Shown in pieces: positions 32,515 to 41,883 of a stretch of 64,000 bases of DNA. The position numbers and the translations under genes were made by a program. How positions within the stretch are numbered: position 1 is the first letter of the stretch; each line of letters opens with the position of its first letter. The notes under the pieces were generated by a model. The model had not been told where the DNA came from and made no database searches. It was given only the letters and a program-made list of their open reading frames with translations. The stretch is from the NCBI GenBank assembly GCA_046342195.1, contig JBKDQE010000067.1, positions 1 to 64,000 of the forward strand, written 5' to 3'. Origin of the DNA: CANHBY01 sp046342195. Its GTDB lineage: Bacteria > Pseudomonadota > Gammaproteobacteria > Burkholderiales > Burkholderiaceae_C.

Positions 32515-35013
32515 TCAGGCTTTGGATTGAACGGGCAGTGAGAAAGAAAAGCAGCACCCAACGACTTGAGTTTCATTGTAGAGGTTGCGGGCCTTGATGC
32601 GGCCCCGGTGAGACTCAATGATGGAGCGACACAGGCTCAGGCCAATGCCCATCCCTTCGGCCTTGGTCGAGAAAAAAGCTTCGTAGAGCCTTCCGATGGC
32701 TTCATTTTTGATGCCCGGGCCCATGTCGGTAATGGTGAATTCAACAATGTCACCTTCTTCTTCATTGTGGATTCGGACAACCTTTAGGTCAACATGGCGT
32801 CGGTGGGCAGGAAGCTGCGCAGAGTCAATCGCCTCGGCCGCATTTTTGATCAGGTTCAGCAGAACTTGCTCGATCAAGATCGGGTCCACCCATAAAAGGG
32901 GTAAATCTTCTGCCACGTTGCTGCGCAGTTTTACCTGCCGGCGGCGCAATTCAATGCCTGCCAGTTCCATCACTTCGTCGACCAGGGTTTTAACGTCTGC
33001 CGCTTGCTGCTGAGGTTCACTGCGCTTCACAAAGGTTCGGATGCGATGGATGATTTGCCCGGCGCGCTCAGCCTGGCGTGAGGTTTTTTGAAGAGCGGTG
33101 ATGAGTTCGTCTTGAGTGATGCTGTTGGCGTTGACTCGGCTGACCATGCCATTGCAATAATTGGCAATGGCAGTCAGGGGTTGATTCAACTCATGAGCAA
33201 CCGACGACGCCATTTCACCCATGGTGATGAGTCGGCTGGAGACCTGGGCTTTCTCGGCCTGAGAGGCGGCAATCGCCTCGGCAGTTAGCCGTGCCGTGAT
33301 GTCGGTGGCAATCAACATTTGGGCCAAACGACCGTCGGTCCATTGAATGTAGCGGGTTCTGACATCAAACCATTTTTTTATGGCCTCCACTTGGACTTCG
33401 CGACTGCCAGAGATGGCATTTTCCGGATCCTGGGTAGGTCGTCCGGCTTCAAGCGAGGCAATCCGGTCATTGGCCAAGGTCGAGAGGCCAGATCCAGGGC
33501 CGACACCCCCTGCCAGAAGTGAATGGCCTGTGGCTTGACCATCGAAAAGACCTCGGTAAAAGCGGTTGGCGAACAGCAGTTCGCCTTCCCGCACGGAAAC
33601 CACGGAAACGGCAGCATCAAGGCCCTCAAGCACAGTGGTGAAGCGTTCGTGCGCAGCTCTGAGCTGATCGCGTATCCGCTTGGCCTCTGTGATGTTGGTC
33701 ATGGAGGTCATCCAGCCAGTTTGCTGGCCCTTCGGGGCCATCAGGGGCGAGAGATACATGCGAGCATCGAAGACGCTGCCGTCTTTGCGCATGACCTTGA
33801 CCTCGATGCCGTTTTGCGGGCTGCGTCCTTGCAGTTCTTGTTCAAGAATATGAATATTTTCCTCAATATGGTCTGGTGGCCAGTGAGGATAGGGCGGGGA
33901 CTTGCCTATCAGCTCATCCTCTGTAAAACCTGTCATGGCACAGAAGGCCGGGTTCACATAAGTGATGCGGCCTTCCATGTCCATGGCTCTCATGCCGGTT
34001 AGCATCGAATTTTCCATGGCCCGGCGGAAATTGGCCTCTTTCACCAAGGCTGCTTGCATCTGTAAACGGCGTTTCATGTGGCGTCGGGCGCCCAGTAACA
34101 TCCAAAGGGTCAAGGCTGAAAGGGTCATCACCATCCAGAACAGCGTATTGCTGATCAGGCCGACTGAGGTACGGTAACCCACGCCTCGCAGAAAAAGGCC
34201 ATTGTTCGCTGGCGTCAGTGGAACGTTATAGGTGATCGAAGTGGCTTTAGGCCGTTCATCGGTGTACAAAGTGACTGTGCTGGCGATCAGTTTGTGCTCG
34301 CCTTCAAGCAAAGAAATGGCATGCCGATTTGAAACCTCACCAGGAACAAAGTATCGAATGAGGCTTTCGAGAGAATACTCGGCAATCACAACCCCTGCAA
34401 AGCCTTGTCGATCGAGAAGTGGAATGTGAATTTGTATCACCGATTGACCATGGTCATTGAAAAAATAACGCGAATACACAGGGCGATGGGTGGTTTTGGT
34501 GGCCTGGAATGCCGATTCAGATGGATTGTTTTGGTCTTCTTGCGGGGTAGAGGGGTTATTGGCTGAGTTTTCTTTCGGAAAGGGAGCGGCCGAGAAGCTG
34601 GCAAGCACAGTTCGCTGCTGATTGAGCCATGACAATTGAGTCATTTCTGGCCGATCACGACTGAAGTTGCTGGCCTGTGCCAAAAAATCTCTGGGGCTCA
34701 CGGATCGGGTGATCAAATCACGGGCAATCCGTATGAGTTGCTCCTGGTTTTCGATCAGACGAAGGCGAATTTGCTGCTGGGCAATTTCGGTATCCCGTTG
34801 AACTGATTCTTGTTCCCGGTCAATTTCTTCATTGCGTAAATACCAAAATGACAGAACAATGGCCGCCAAAAAAAGCAAAACAGAGAGCAGCGGGCCCAAG
34901 GTTGCAAAAAAGTCTTGCTGCTCAGACGTTGGTTGATGCCGCCAGGATGAAAATAGCCGGCGTAACCAGGAAGGGGCCTGGGCAGAGGATGGCGTGTTCA
35001 CTAAGAAGGGCAT
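32515..35013 (-). CDS. Membrane-bound PAS sensor histidine kinase
   Basis: Inner-membrane sensor of 832 residues, partner of the FixJ-type regulator. TM1 (LGPLLSVLLFLAAIVLSFWY, about 40-60) and TM2 (FWMVMTLSALTLWMLLGA, about 290-310) enclose a large periplasmic sensor that may be Cache-like. Two PAS domains follow (about 325-570; MRAMDMEGRITYVNPAFCAM, GFTEDELIGKSPP). The transmitter has HisKA MASSVAHELNQPLTAIANYC, typical of DctB/FixL-type kinases, and an HATPase with ITDMGPGI and GMGIGLSLCRS. There is no receiver. ATG 35013 is used; the frame is open to 35079. It heads the operon that continues into folD. Confidence 0.93.
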   Translation of the reverse strand: MPFLVNTPSSAQAPSWLRRLFSSWRHQPTSEQQDFFATLGPLLSVLLFLAAIVLSFWYLRNEEIDREQESVQRDTEIAQQQIRLRLIENQEQLIRIARDLITRSVSPRDFLAQASNFSRDRPEMTQLSWLNQQRTVLASFSAAPFPKENSANNPSTPQEDQNNPSESAFQATKTTHRPVYSRYFFNDHGQSVIQIHIPLLDRQGFAGVVIAEYSLESLIRYFVPGEVSNRHAISLLEGEHKLIASTVTLYTDERPKATSITYNVPLTPANNGLFLRGVGYRTSVGLISNTLFWMVMTLSALTLWMLLGARRHMKRRLQMQAALVKEANFRRAMENSMLTGMRAMDMEGRITYVNPAFCAMTGFTEDELIGKSPPYPHWPPDHIEENIHILEQELQGRSPQNGIEVKVMRKDGSVFDARMYLSPLMAPKGQQTGWMTSMTNITEAKRIRDQLRAAHERFTTVLEGLDAAVSVVSVREGELLFANRFYRGLFDGQATGHSLLAGGVGPGSGLSTLANDRIASLEAGRPTQDPENAISGSREVQVEAIKKWFDVRTRYIQWTDGRLAQMLIATDITARLTAEAIAASQAEKAQVSSRLITMGEMASSVAHELNQPLTAIANYCNGMVSRVNANSITQDELITALQKTSRQAERAGQIIHRIRTFVKRSEPQQQAADVKTLVDEVMELAGIELRRRQVKLRSNVAEDLPLLWVDPILIEQVLLNLIKNAAEAIDSAQLPAHRRHVDLKVVRIHNEEEGDIVEFTITDMGPGIKNEAIGRLYEAFFSTKAEGMGIGLSLCRSIIESHRGRIKARNLYNETQVVGCCFSFSLPVQSKA

Positions 35014-35146
35014 GCAGGTATTATCAAGGATGCTGACATCGCCGTCTCCAGGAAGGCAAATCCAGTATGTCAGGTACAAGCTGTTGGTTCAAGCTTGTCG
35101 CCCTGCTGGCCCTGATAGCACTCGTGGCAGGTTTTGCAGGGCTTCT

Positions 35147-35728
35147 TTAATTTTTCGAAAGTTTGGTGTGAATAATGCGCTGAGCCCGCTCCATGTCATT
35201 GCACCATAGGCTGTCAAGCATCGCCAAAGAGCGGTGGATGCACTCGTCAATGGCTTGCCGCTCTGAGGCTGGTGGTTGGCGCAACACGTAATTGGCAACC
35301 TCGGCCTTGATGCCAGGGTGCCCGATACCCAAGCGCAAGCGCCAATAGTCTGCACTGCCCAACTGAGCGTGAATATCACGCAGCCCATTATGCCCGGCAT
35401 GCCCGCCGCCAAACTTTAATTTCATGTCGCCCGGAAGAATGTCGAGTTCATCATGGGCCACCAGAACTTCATTTGGGGAAATCTTGAAAAATTGCGCCAG
35501 TGCGGCCACTGATTTCCCTGATAAATTCATGTAAGTCATGGGCTGCAATAGCCATACCGGGCCCGCAGGGGTATTGCCTCGCGCAGCACAACCAAAATAA
35601 GATCGCTCGGGCGTCCATTGAACCTTGAGACTGCGTGCGACCTCATTAATCCACCAAAAACCGGCGTTATGGCGTGTGTTTTGATATTCCAGCCCAGGGT
35701 TCCCCAAGCCTACAAGTAATTTGATCAT
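35147..35728 (-). CDS. pth: Peptidyl-tRNA hydrolase
   Basis: Releases tRNA from peptidyl-tRNA dropped by ribosomes. The 193-residue protein has the N-terminal motif LVGLGNPGLEYQNTRHNAGF with the catalytic His and Asn, the YMNLSGKSV block, and AHDELDILPGDMKLKFGGGH with the catalytic Asp. GSADYWRLRLGIGHPG completes the family core. ATG 35728 is chosen because the conserved N-terminus begins there; an upstream frame to 35776 is unlikely. It is divergent from glmS. The usual neighbour rplY/ctc is not present. Confidence 0.97.
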   Translation of the reverse strand: MIKLLVGLGNPGLEYQNTRHNAGFWWINEVARSLKVQWTPERSYFGCAARGNTPAGPVWLLQPMTYMNLSGKSVAALAQFFKISPNEVLVAHDELDILPGDMKLKFGGGHAGHNGLRDIHAQLGSADYWRLRLGIGHPGIKAEVANYVLRQPPASERQAIDECIHRSLAMLDSLWCNDMERAQRIIHTKLSKN

Positions 35729-35869
35729 GCTGAAAAACGGGTGGACAACAGCAAGCTGATTATGCAAAGGGGGCAAGACTGGGCCATTGGCCTGGCAGCC
35801 TGTCGGATTTGGGGCATGATAGATTGAATTCTTTGGCCCCGTTTTGAAAACCTATGAAGGAGCCTTGCC

Positions 35870-37729
35870 ATGTGCGGCATCGTGGGTGCTGTCAGTACCC
35901 GAAATATTGTTCCCATCTTGCTTGAAGGGCTCAAGCGGCTTGAATACCGTGGTTATGATTCCTGTGGTGTGGCTGTGTATCAAGACGGCCGGCTGCAACG
36001 GGCTCGAAGCACCTCGCGAGTGGCAGATTTGCACATTCAGGTTGAGGCTGATCATATCCAGTCTGGCACGGGCATTGCCCATACCCGCTGGGCCACTCAC
36101 GGGGCCCCTGCTATTCATAATGCGCACCCTCATTTTTCATCCGGGCCCTCTGGAGGGGCAGCTCGAATCGCCCTGGTGCACAACGGTATCATTGAAAATC
36201 ACGAAGAACTGCGTCAGGTCTTGCAGGCCCGGGGTTATGTCTTTCAAAGCCAAACCGATACCGAGGTGCTGGTTCACCTGATTGACCATCTTTACACCGG
36301 AGACCTCTTCCAGGCAGTGCAATTGGCCAGTTTGCGCCTGCGTGGGGCTTATGCGATTGCTGTCTTTTGTCGTGATGAACCCTCCCGCTTGGTTGCTGCC
36401 CGTGAAGGTTCGCCCTTGGTGCTGGGTTCGGGGGAAAAGGGTGAATACTTTGTGGCCTCTGATGCGATGGCCCTGGCTGGCGTCACTGATCAAATCACCT
36501 ACCTCGAAGACGGTGATCTACTTGATCTGCACAGGTCTGGTGCCGCCCCGGTCATCATGCATCGCAGCCAAGGTTCTGATCAATTTGAAACAGTGCGGCG
36601 TGAGGTTCGATGGGTGCAGGCCCATTCGGGTGCTGCCGAGTTGGGCCCCTATCGGCACTACATGCAAAAAGAAATTTTTGAGCAGCCGAAAGCCATTGCT
36701 GACACCCTCGATGCTGTCAACGCCATCTCTCCGGCCTTGTTCGGGCCATCTGCCGAAACTGTATTCAAGGCCATTGATCGGGTCTTGATTCTTGGTTGTG
36801 GCACCAGCTATTACAGCGGGTTGGTGGCCAAATATTGGCTTGAAAGTTTTGCTAAATTGCCCACCAGCGTTGAAATTGCGAGTGAGTACCGATACCGCGA
36901 CAGCGTGCCTGATGCGCGCACTTTGGTGGTCGCTATTTCACAAAGCGGCGAAACCGCCGACACGCTCTCAGCGCTCAAGCATGCGCGCAGCCTGGGGATG
37001 TTGCACAGCCTCACGGTATGCAATGTGGCCACCAGTGCGATGGCGCGTGAATGTGAACTGGCTTATATCACCCGGGCTGGTGTGGAAATTGGCGTGGCCT
37101 CGACCAAGGCGTTTACCACACAGTTGGTGGCCCTGTTTTTGCTCAGCTTGTCTTTGGCCCAAAGCCGCGGCTTGCTCAAGGCCGATCAAGAGGTGTCTCA
37201 TTTCAAGGCCCTGAGGCATTTGCCGCTGGCTGTCCAGAGTGTCTTGGCGCTTGAGCCTCAGGTCATGGCCTGGAGCGAGATCTTCGCTCGCAAGGAAAAT
37301 GCCCTTTTCCTGGGGCGCGGCCTGCACTACCCAATTGCCTTGGAGGGGGCGCTCAAGCTCAAGGAGGTCAGTTACATTCATGCAGAGGCCTACCCTGCTG
37401 GAGAGCTCAAGCACGGCCCCCTGGCCTTGGTGACCGCGCAAATGCCCGTTGTTACGGTGGCACCCAACGATGTGTTGCTCGAAAAGCTCAAAAGCAACCT
37501 CCAGGAAGTGCGGGCTCGGGGCGGAGAGCTTTTTGTCTTTGCCGATGCCGGCACCTTTATCGAATCTGGCGAGGGCCTGCATGTGATTCGTTTGCCAGAG
37601 CACTATGGCCCCTTGTCTCCGATTCTGCACGTGGTGCCGTTACAGCTTCTGGCTTATCACACCGCCAGCGCCCGCGGCACCGATGTTGATAAGCCACGTA
37701 ATTTGGCGAAGAGTGTGACGGTGGAATGA
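35870..37729 (+). CDS. glmS: Glutamine-fructose-6-phosphate aminotransferase (isomerizing)
   Basis: Makes glucosamine-6-phosphate from fructose-6-phosphate and glutamine, the entry to peptidoglycan and LPS amino sugars. The 619-residue protein has Cys2 as N-terminal nucleophile (MCGIVGAVS), the glutaminase blocks RLEYRGYDSCG and HTRWATHG, and two SIS isomerase domains. Supporting motifs are LGCGTSYYSG, SQSGETADT and EIGVASTKAFTTQ, with the C-terminal PRNLAKSVTVE. GGAG at 35856-35859 precedes ATG 35870. No riboswitch or ribozyme was seen upstream. Confidence 0.97.
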   Translation: MCGIVGAVSTRNIVPILLEGLKRLEYRGYDSCGVAVYQDGRLQRARSTSRVADLHIQVEADHIQSGTGIAHTRWATHGAPAIHNAHPHFSSGPSGGAARIALVHNGIIENHEELRQVLQARGYVFQSQTDTEVLVHLIDHLYTGDLFQAVQLASLRLRGAYAIAVFCRDEPSRLVAAREGSPLVLGSGEKGEYFVASDAMALAGVTDQITYLEDGDLLDLHRSGAAPVIMHRSQGSDQFETVRREVRWVQAHSGAAELGPYRHYMQKEIFEQPKAIADTLDAVNAISPALFGPSAETVFKAIDRVLILGCGTSYYSGLVAKYWLESFAKLPTSVEIASEYRYRDSVPDARTLVVAISQSGETADTLSALKHARSLGMLHSLTVCNVATSAMARECELAYITRAGVEIGVASTKAFTTQLVALFLLSLSLAQSRGLLKADQEVSHFKALRHLPLAVQSVLALEPQVMAWSEIFARKENALFLGRGLHYPIALEGALKLKEVSYIHAEAYPAGELKHGPLALVTAQMPVVTVAPNDVLLEKLKSNLQEVRARGGELFVFADAGTFIESGEGLHVIRLPEHYGPLSPILHVVPLQLLAYHTASARGTDVDKPRNLAKSVTVE

Positions 37730-37787
37730 GTTTTCCGCCAAGCGTGTCATTTTCAGCCAATTTTTAGGGTGGTGTGGGTTGCCAATC

Positions 37788-38273
37788 ATGAATCAGAAAA
37801 AACATCGTTCTTTCCAATCTACAACTGGGCGGATTACCTCAGTTTCTTCAGCAACGTCGGATGTCATAGAAGGCGCATCTTTTCCTGTTTTTATCAAATT
37901 GATTTCCACGGTGTGGGTCATGATCACTCTGATATGGAGCTGGAAAAGCCATGAAACATTGCTCATGTCAACTTCTGCTGCGGTTGCGTTTGGTTTTTTG
38001 GGAGGTGGCACGCTGATCGTGCTGGCCGGCTACTACGGCATGATGGTGGGCCGCACCCGCATTGATGCCGACACCATCCGGCAGCGCTGGCTCTGGACCA
38101 AGCGGGTGGATCTGGCTGAAGTCACCCATATTAAACTGGTGCTCATTCCAAAGCTGTCATGGCTGATTGTTCCTAGGCTGATTGTTCGTACCAAAGGCTG
38201 GGGAGTCACCACCTTTCAAGCCGCGGATCCTCGGCTGATTGAAGCCTTTTATCGACTCGCCAAGGATGCTTGA
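37788..38273 (+). CDS. Small membrane protein with PH-like C-terminus, unknown function
   Basis: A 161-residue protein with two predicted membrane helices (FPVFIKLISTVWVMITLIWS, about 32-52, and FGFLGGGTLIVLAGYYGMM, about 70-90). A roughly 70-residue C-terminal domain follows (GRTRIDADTIRQRWLWTKRV, then AEVTHIKLVLIPKLSWLIVP) that resembles bacterial PH-like domains found after two helices. The function is unknown. ATG 37788 is used rather than TTG 37779. pepP begins 2 bp after the stop, so the two are probably co-expressed. Confidence 0.7.
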   Translation: MNQKKHRSFQSTTGRITSVSSATSDVIEGASFPVFIKLISTVWVMITLIWSWKSHETLLMSTSAAVAFGFLGGGTLIVLAGYYGMMVGRTRIDADTIRQRWLWTKRVDLAEVTHIKLVLIPKLSWLIVPRLIVRTKGWGVTTFQAADPRLIEAFYRLAKDA

Positions 38274-38275
38274 CC

Positions 38276-39661
38276 ATGTCTGAATATGCTTTGTTTGCCC
38301 AACGTCGGCAGGATCTGGCGAATCGCTTGGACCAGTCGGGTGGGGGGGTTGCGATCATTCCGAACGCGCCCGAGTTTTTGCGTAATGCCGACACCCATTT
38401 TCCGTATCGATCAGACAGCAGCTTTCATTACCTTACCGGGTTTGATGAGCCACAATCCTGGTTGGTGCTTTTTGCCAGCGGTCGTTCGGTGTTGTTTTGC
38501 CGAGAAAAAAACCAGGAACGTGAAATTTGGGATGGTATTCGTGTAGGCCCTCAAGCCGCACCGGAAGTATTCAGCGTCGATGAAGCTTTTCCGATAGCCC
38601 AACTTCAAGAGTTGATGCCTCAGTGGTTGGCAGGGCAGCCGGCGGTGTGGTTTCCTTTTGCGCGTGAAGGTTTGGCCAGCCAGATCGAGGGCTGGTTGAG
38701 CGTTGTTCGCGCACGCAGCCGTTTGGGTATTGAATGCCCTGTCGTGATGCGCGATGTCGGCACCCAAGTGTCGGAAATGCGTCTCATCAAGGATGGCATT
38801 GAAATCAAGACCATGCGGCACGCAGCAGGTATTTCCGCGGCAGCCCATGTTCGGGCCATGCGTTTTTGCGCGGCGCGCTTTCGTGGCGGGGCGGCTGCTT
38901 TGGCCGAATATGAAATTGAAGCCGAGTTGCTTCATGAGTTTCGGCGCGCCGGGGCCCAGGGGCCAGCTTACCCCAGCATTGTGGCTGCAGGTGCCAACGC
39001 TTGTATTTTGCATTACAGCGCAGGGAAGGCGGCTTTGAGGCCGGGAGAGTTGTGCTTGATTGACGCCGGTTGCGAGTGGGATGGCTATGCCAGCGACATC
39101 ACACGCACCTTCCCGGCCACAGGGAAGTTTTCAGGGCCTCAGCGTGCGCTATATGACATTGTTCTGGCCGCACAAAAGGCCGCCCAGAAAACCACACGGC
39201 CTGGCGCCCGTCAGCGTGACGCTCACCATGCTGCCGTTCGCGTGCTCTCCCAAGGCCTGTTAGATACAAAATTGCTCAAGCAGTCTTTGGTCGGTGATGT
39301 CGAGGCGGTGATTGAAACTGCAGCTTACCGCCCTTTTTACATGCATGGCACCGGGCATTGGTTGGGCCGCGATGTTCATGATGTGGGTAACTATCTGGCC
39401 GCCGATGAACCCGCCCTGGAACAGCCTGATGGTTTCGGCGGAAAAGTGCTCAAAAAACCTTCCAGGGTGTTGCAGGCCGGCATGGTTGTGACCTTGGAGC
39501 CTGGGCTTTATGTTCGTCCGTCATCTGATGTGGCTGAAGAATTCTGGAATATTGGCATTCGTATTGAAGATGATGCCGTCGTGACGCCCACGGGCTGTGA
39601 ATTGATCAGCCGGGGAGTGCCCGTTGAAGCCGACGAGATCGAAGCCCTGATGCGTGCTTGA
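38276..39661 (+). CDS. pepP: Xaa-Pro aminopeptidase (aminopeptidase P)
   Basis: Removes N-terminal residues preceding proline. The 461-residue pita-bread metalloprotease has an N-terminal AMP_N domain (about 1-135, with FPYRSDSSFHYLTGFDEP). The catalytic domain has dinuclear metal ligands Asp in LIDAGCEWDGYASDITRTFP, His in HGTGHWLGRDVHD, Glu in TLEPGLYV and Glu in GIRIEDD. Length and motifs agree with E. coli PepP. ATG 38276 follows AAGGA by 9 nt and is preferred over TTG 38270. It converges with ghrA, leaving 5 bp between stops. Confidence 0.96.
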   Translation: MSEYALFAQRRQDLANRLDQSGGGVAIIPNAPEFLRNADTHFPYRSDSSFHYLTGFDEPQSWLVLFASGRSVLFCREKNQEREIWDGIRVGPQAAPEVFSVDEAFPIAQLQELMPQWLAGQPAVWFPFAREGLASQIEGWLSVVRARSRLGIECPVVMRDVGTQVSEMRLIKDGIEIKTMRHAAGISAAAHVRAMRFCAARFRGGAAALAEYEIEAELLHEFRRAGAQGPAYPSIVAAGANACILHYSAGKAALRPGELCLIDAGCEWDGYASDITRTFPATGKFSGPQRALYDIVLAAQKAAQKTTRPGARQRDAHHAAVRVLSQGLLDTKLLKQSLVGDVEAVIETAAYRPFYMHGTGHWLGRDVHDVGNYLAADEPALEQPDGFGGKVLKKPSRVLQAGMVVTLEPGLYVRPSSDVAEEFWNIGIRIEDDAVVTPTGCELISRGVPVEADEIEALMRA

Positions 39662-39666
39662 GCATT

Positions 39667-40608
39667 TCAATAACTGCTGTGACGATCAATCACCCCAGAA
39701 ATGCTTTCTCCGCGGCACAGGGCCCGGATTTTTTGCGCAATTTGCTTCATGCTGGGCTCGAGCAAGTTAACGGCTGAAATATGGGGCGTGATGCTGATGC
39801 GAGGCTCTTGCCAGAAAGGGTGATCGGCGGGGAGAGGCTCAAGCCGCATGACGTCAAGGCGTGCGCCGCTCAGTGTGCCTGTTTGTATGGCTTCCAGCAG
39901 GTCGGCTTCAACGAGGTGTGCACCCCTGGCCACATTGATCAAGTAGGCTCCTGGAGCCAATTGCTGAAACAATGCCCGGTTTAAAATATTTTCAGTTTCC
40001 GGGGTCAGGGGTAACAGATTGATCAGACAGTTCAGACCTTTCAGAAATTGAGGCAGGCCCTGAGTGCCATATTCATAGGGTATCCTGGCTTCAGGTTTTG
40101 CTCGCCGGCTCCAGCCCCGCACCTCAAACCCTAACGAGTCCAAGGCTACTGCAACGGCAGAGCCCAAAATTCCTAAGCCCAGAATGCCAACCTGGAAGTT
40201 TTTTTTCCTGGGTGCTGACAGTACATGCCATTGCCTTAGGCGGCGGTAGTTTGCATAGTCTTCAAACTGACGGTACTGATGAAGCACGGCATGAACGACA
40301 TAATCCACCATCTGGGAAGCCATCCCGGCATCTTCGAGCCGCACCAATGGAATAGACTGGGGGAGGGTGGCAATGGGGTCACGAAGAGCCTGCAATAGGC
40401 TGTCGGCACCCGCCCCAAGGTTGAAAATAGCTTGCAGATCAGGGCGGTCAATCAATAAATCTGCAGGAGGGTGCCGGGTGATGAGGTAGTCAGCGGCGCC
40501 GTGGTCTCCTGGTCTCCAGAGGCGAATATGGGCCTGCGGTAACTGTTGTTGCAAGCACTGTATCCAGGCCCGAGCGTTGTGAGGGTAAGCATGGAATAAA
40601 ATGTTCAT
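39667..40608 (-). CDS. ghrA: Glyoxylate/hydroxypyruvate reductase A
   Basis: D-2-hydroxyacid dehydrogenase of the GhrA subgroup, 313 residues, reducing glyoxylate or hydroxypyruvate with NADPH. The Rossmann loop is VGILGLGILGSAVA (about 140-153), followed by RGWSRR, which favours NADPH. The catalytic residues are Arg in NVARGAHLVEADLL, Glu in RLEPLPADHPFW, and His in ITPHISA. The short N-terminal domain with NLGAGADSLL is typical of GhrA. It converges with pepP. Confidence 0.92.
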   Translation of the reverse strand: MNILFHAYPHNARAWIQCLQQQLPQAHIRLWRPGDHGAADYLITRHPPADLLIDRPDLQAIFNLGAGADSLLQALRDPIATLPQSIPLVRLEDAGMASQMVDYVVHAVLHQYRQFEDYANYRRLRQWHVLSAPRKKNFQVGILGLGILGSAVAVALDSLGFEVRGWSRRAKPEARIPYEYGTQGLPQFLKGLNCLINLLPLTPETENILNRALFQQLAPGAYLINVARGAHLVEADLLEAIQTGTLSGARLDVMRLEPLPADHPFWQEPRISITPHISAVNLLEPSMKQIAQKIRALCRGESISGVIDRHSSY

Positions 40609-40688
40609 GGCAGGGTCAGACGGTAGGCGCCAAGAAAAAATGAAGCCTTGAACATGCCCGAAGGGCTGATGGGGGGAGCCTCATGGCA

Positions 40689-41114
40689 TCAAGAGGGCCC
40701 CATGATTTGAGCTGTGACCATGAGCTCTTTGAGCAGGGCCATCGAGGCTGAGGCTGGCATGCTGAAAGGGTTGAGCTCGGCAGTATCGGAGTATTTCAGC
40801 AAAAGGGCCTGATTCACCCGTTGCAGGTTCACCTGCCCCATCGACCAACCGGCAAAGCTGCGCTCAGAAATTTCCTCAAAGCTCAATAATTCCACATCGT
40901 GGTGCCGGGCGTCATGGATGATATGGCTATACAGGCCACTGACCGCCGATCGTCCGCCTTCAAGAACCTGTAAAAACACCCCGCCGGAAATGCACAGAAC
41001 ACCCGTGATTCCTTTTGCCGGATTGTTCACCTTGGATTTTTTCAAAATCGCGATGAGTTGATCGTGGGTGATTTCACCTTGGGTCCGGCTGGCATACATT
41101 AAGCGTACAAGCAT
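40689..41114 (-). CDS. BLUF-domain blue-light sensor protein
   Basis: A 141-residue single-domain photoreceptor binding FAD. The residues needed for the photocycle are visible: Tyr7 in RLMYASR, Asn31 in KVNNPAKGITG, Gln49 in GVFLQVLEGG, and Trp90 with Met92 in SFAGWSMG. A short C-terminal helical tail replaces any output domain, so it probably signals by protein-protein contact. GGGAG lies 6 nt before ATG 41114. It follows folE by 20 bp, suggesting co-transcription; whether light affects GTP cyclohydrolase is inference only. Confidence 0.93.
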   Translation of the reverse strand: MLVRLMYASRTQGEITHDQLIAILKKSKVNNPAKGITGVLCISGGVFLQVLEGGRSAVSGLYSHIIHDARHHDVELLSFEEISERSFAGWSMGQVNLQRVNQALLLKYSDTAELNPFSMPASASMALLKELMVTAQIMGPS

Positions 41115-41134
41115 GATGTTCTCCCGCGTGATGT

Positions 41135-41863
41135 TTAGTCGTTTTTTTTGCTCAGCAGCGATAAAAATTCGCGTCGGAGTGTGGCATCTTTCAGGAAAGA
41201 TCCGCGCATGACGCTGTTGGTCATTTTGGAGTCACTGTCTCGCACACCTCGCCAGTGCATGCAAAAATGATCGGCCTCCATGACAATTGCCAAGCCATCA
41301 GGGTTGACGCGATTTTGAAGCTCATCAGCCAGCATCACCACCGCTTCTTCCTGAATCTGGGGGCGGCTCATGATCCAGTCGCAAATACGCACATATTTTG
41401 ATAAGCCGATCAGGTTAGAGTGTTCATTGGGAAGTACCCCAACCCAAATCCGGCCAATGATGGGGCACAGGTGATGCGAGCAGGCACTGCGAACGGTGAT
41501 TGGCCCGACAATCATGAGCTCATTGAGGCGTGAGAAATTCGGGAATTCCGTGACTGACGGCATCGGCACATAGCGGCCCCGGAAGACCTCCTCAAGGAAC
41601 ATTTTGGCCACTCGTTTGGCCGTGTCTTGTGTGTTGTGATCTTGATGGGTATCAATGACCAATGCTTCCAGAACTGCTTGCATTTTGCTCTGAACTTCAG
41701 CCTTCAGCTCTTCGAGTTCTCCTTCGCGAATGAAGCTGGCAATATTGTCATTGGCATGGTAGCGGCATCCGGCATTCATGAGGCGGTAGCGAATGCGTTC
41801 CGAAGCGCTCAGAGAGGCCAATTCATTTTCGCTTCGAAAAATGGGGAAATGTTCTTGAGTCAT
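41135..41863 (-). CDS. folE: GTP cyclohydrolase I (type IA)
   Basis: Converts GTP to 7,8-dihydroneopterin triphosphate, the first step of folate and pterin synthesis. The 242-residue protein has the zinc ligands in VRSACSHHLCPIIGRIWVG and in HFCMHWRGVRD. Substrate-site blocks are DTAKRVAKMFLEEVFRG, LIGLSKYVRIC and VMLADELQ. The N-terminal extension of about 55 residues is longer than in E. coli FolE. It is located between the BLUF gene (20 bp downstream) and the BPSS1780-type gene (20 bp upstream). Confidence 0.95.
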   Translation of the reverse strand: MTQEHFPIFRSENELASLSASERIRYRLMNAGCRYHANDNIASFIREGELEELKAEVQSKMQAVLEALVIDTHQDHNTQDTAKRVAKMFLEEVFRGRYVPMPSVTEFPNFSRLNELMIVGPITVRSACSHHLCPIIGRIWVGVLPNEHSNLIGLSKYVRICDWIMSRPQIQEEAVVMLADELQNRVNPDGLAIVMEADHFCMHWRGVRDSDSKMTNSVMRGSFLKDATLRREFLSLLSKKND

Positions 41864-41883
41864 AAAAGATCTTGTTTGTTTGA

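Noticed and set aside
35729..35869. glmS ribozyme or riboswitch
   Set aside because: The gap is only 141 bp, shows no ribozyme core, and the element is not expected in this lineage.
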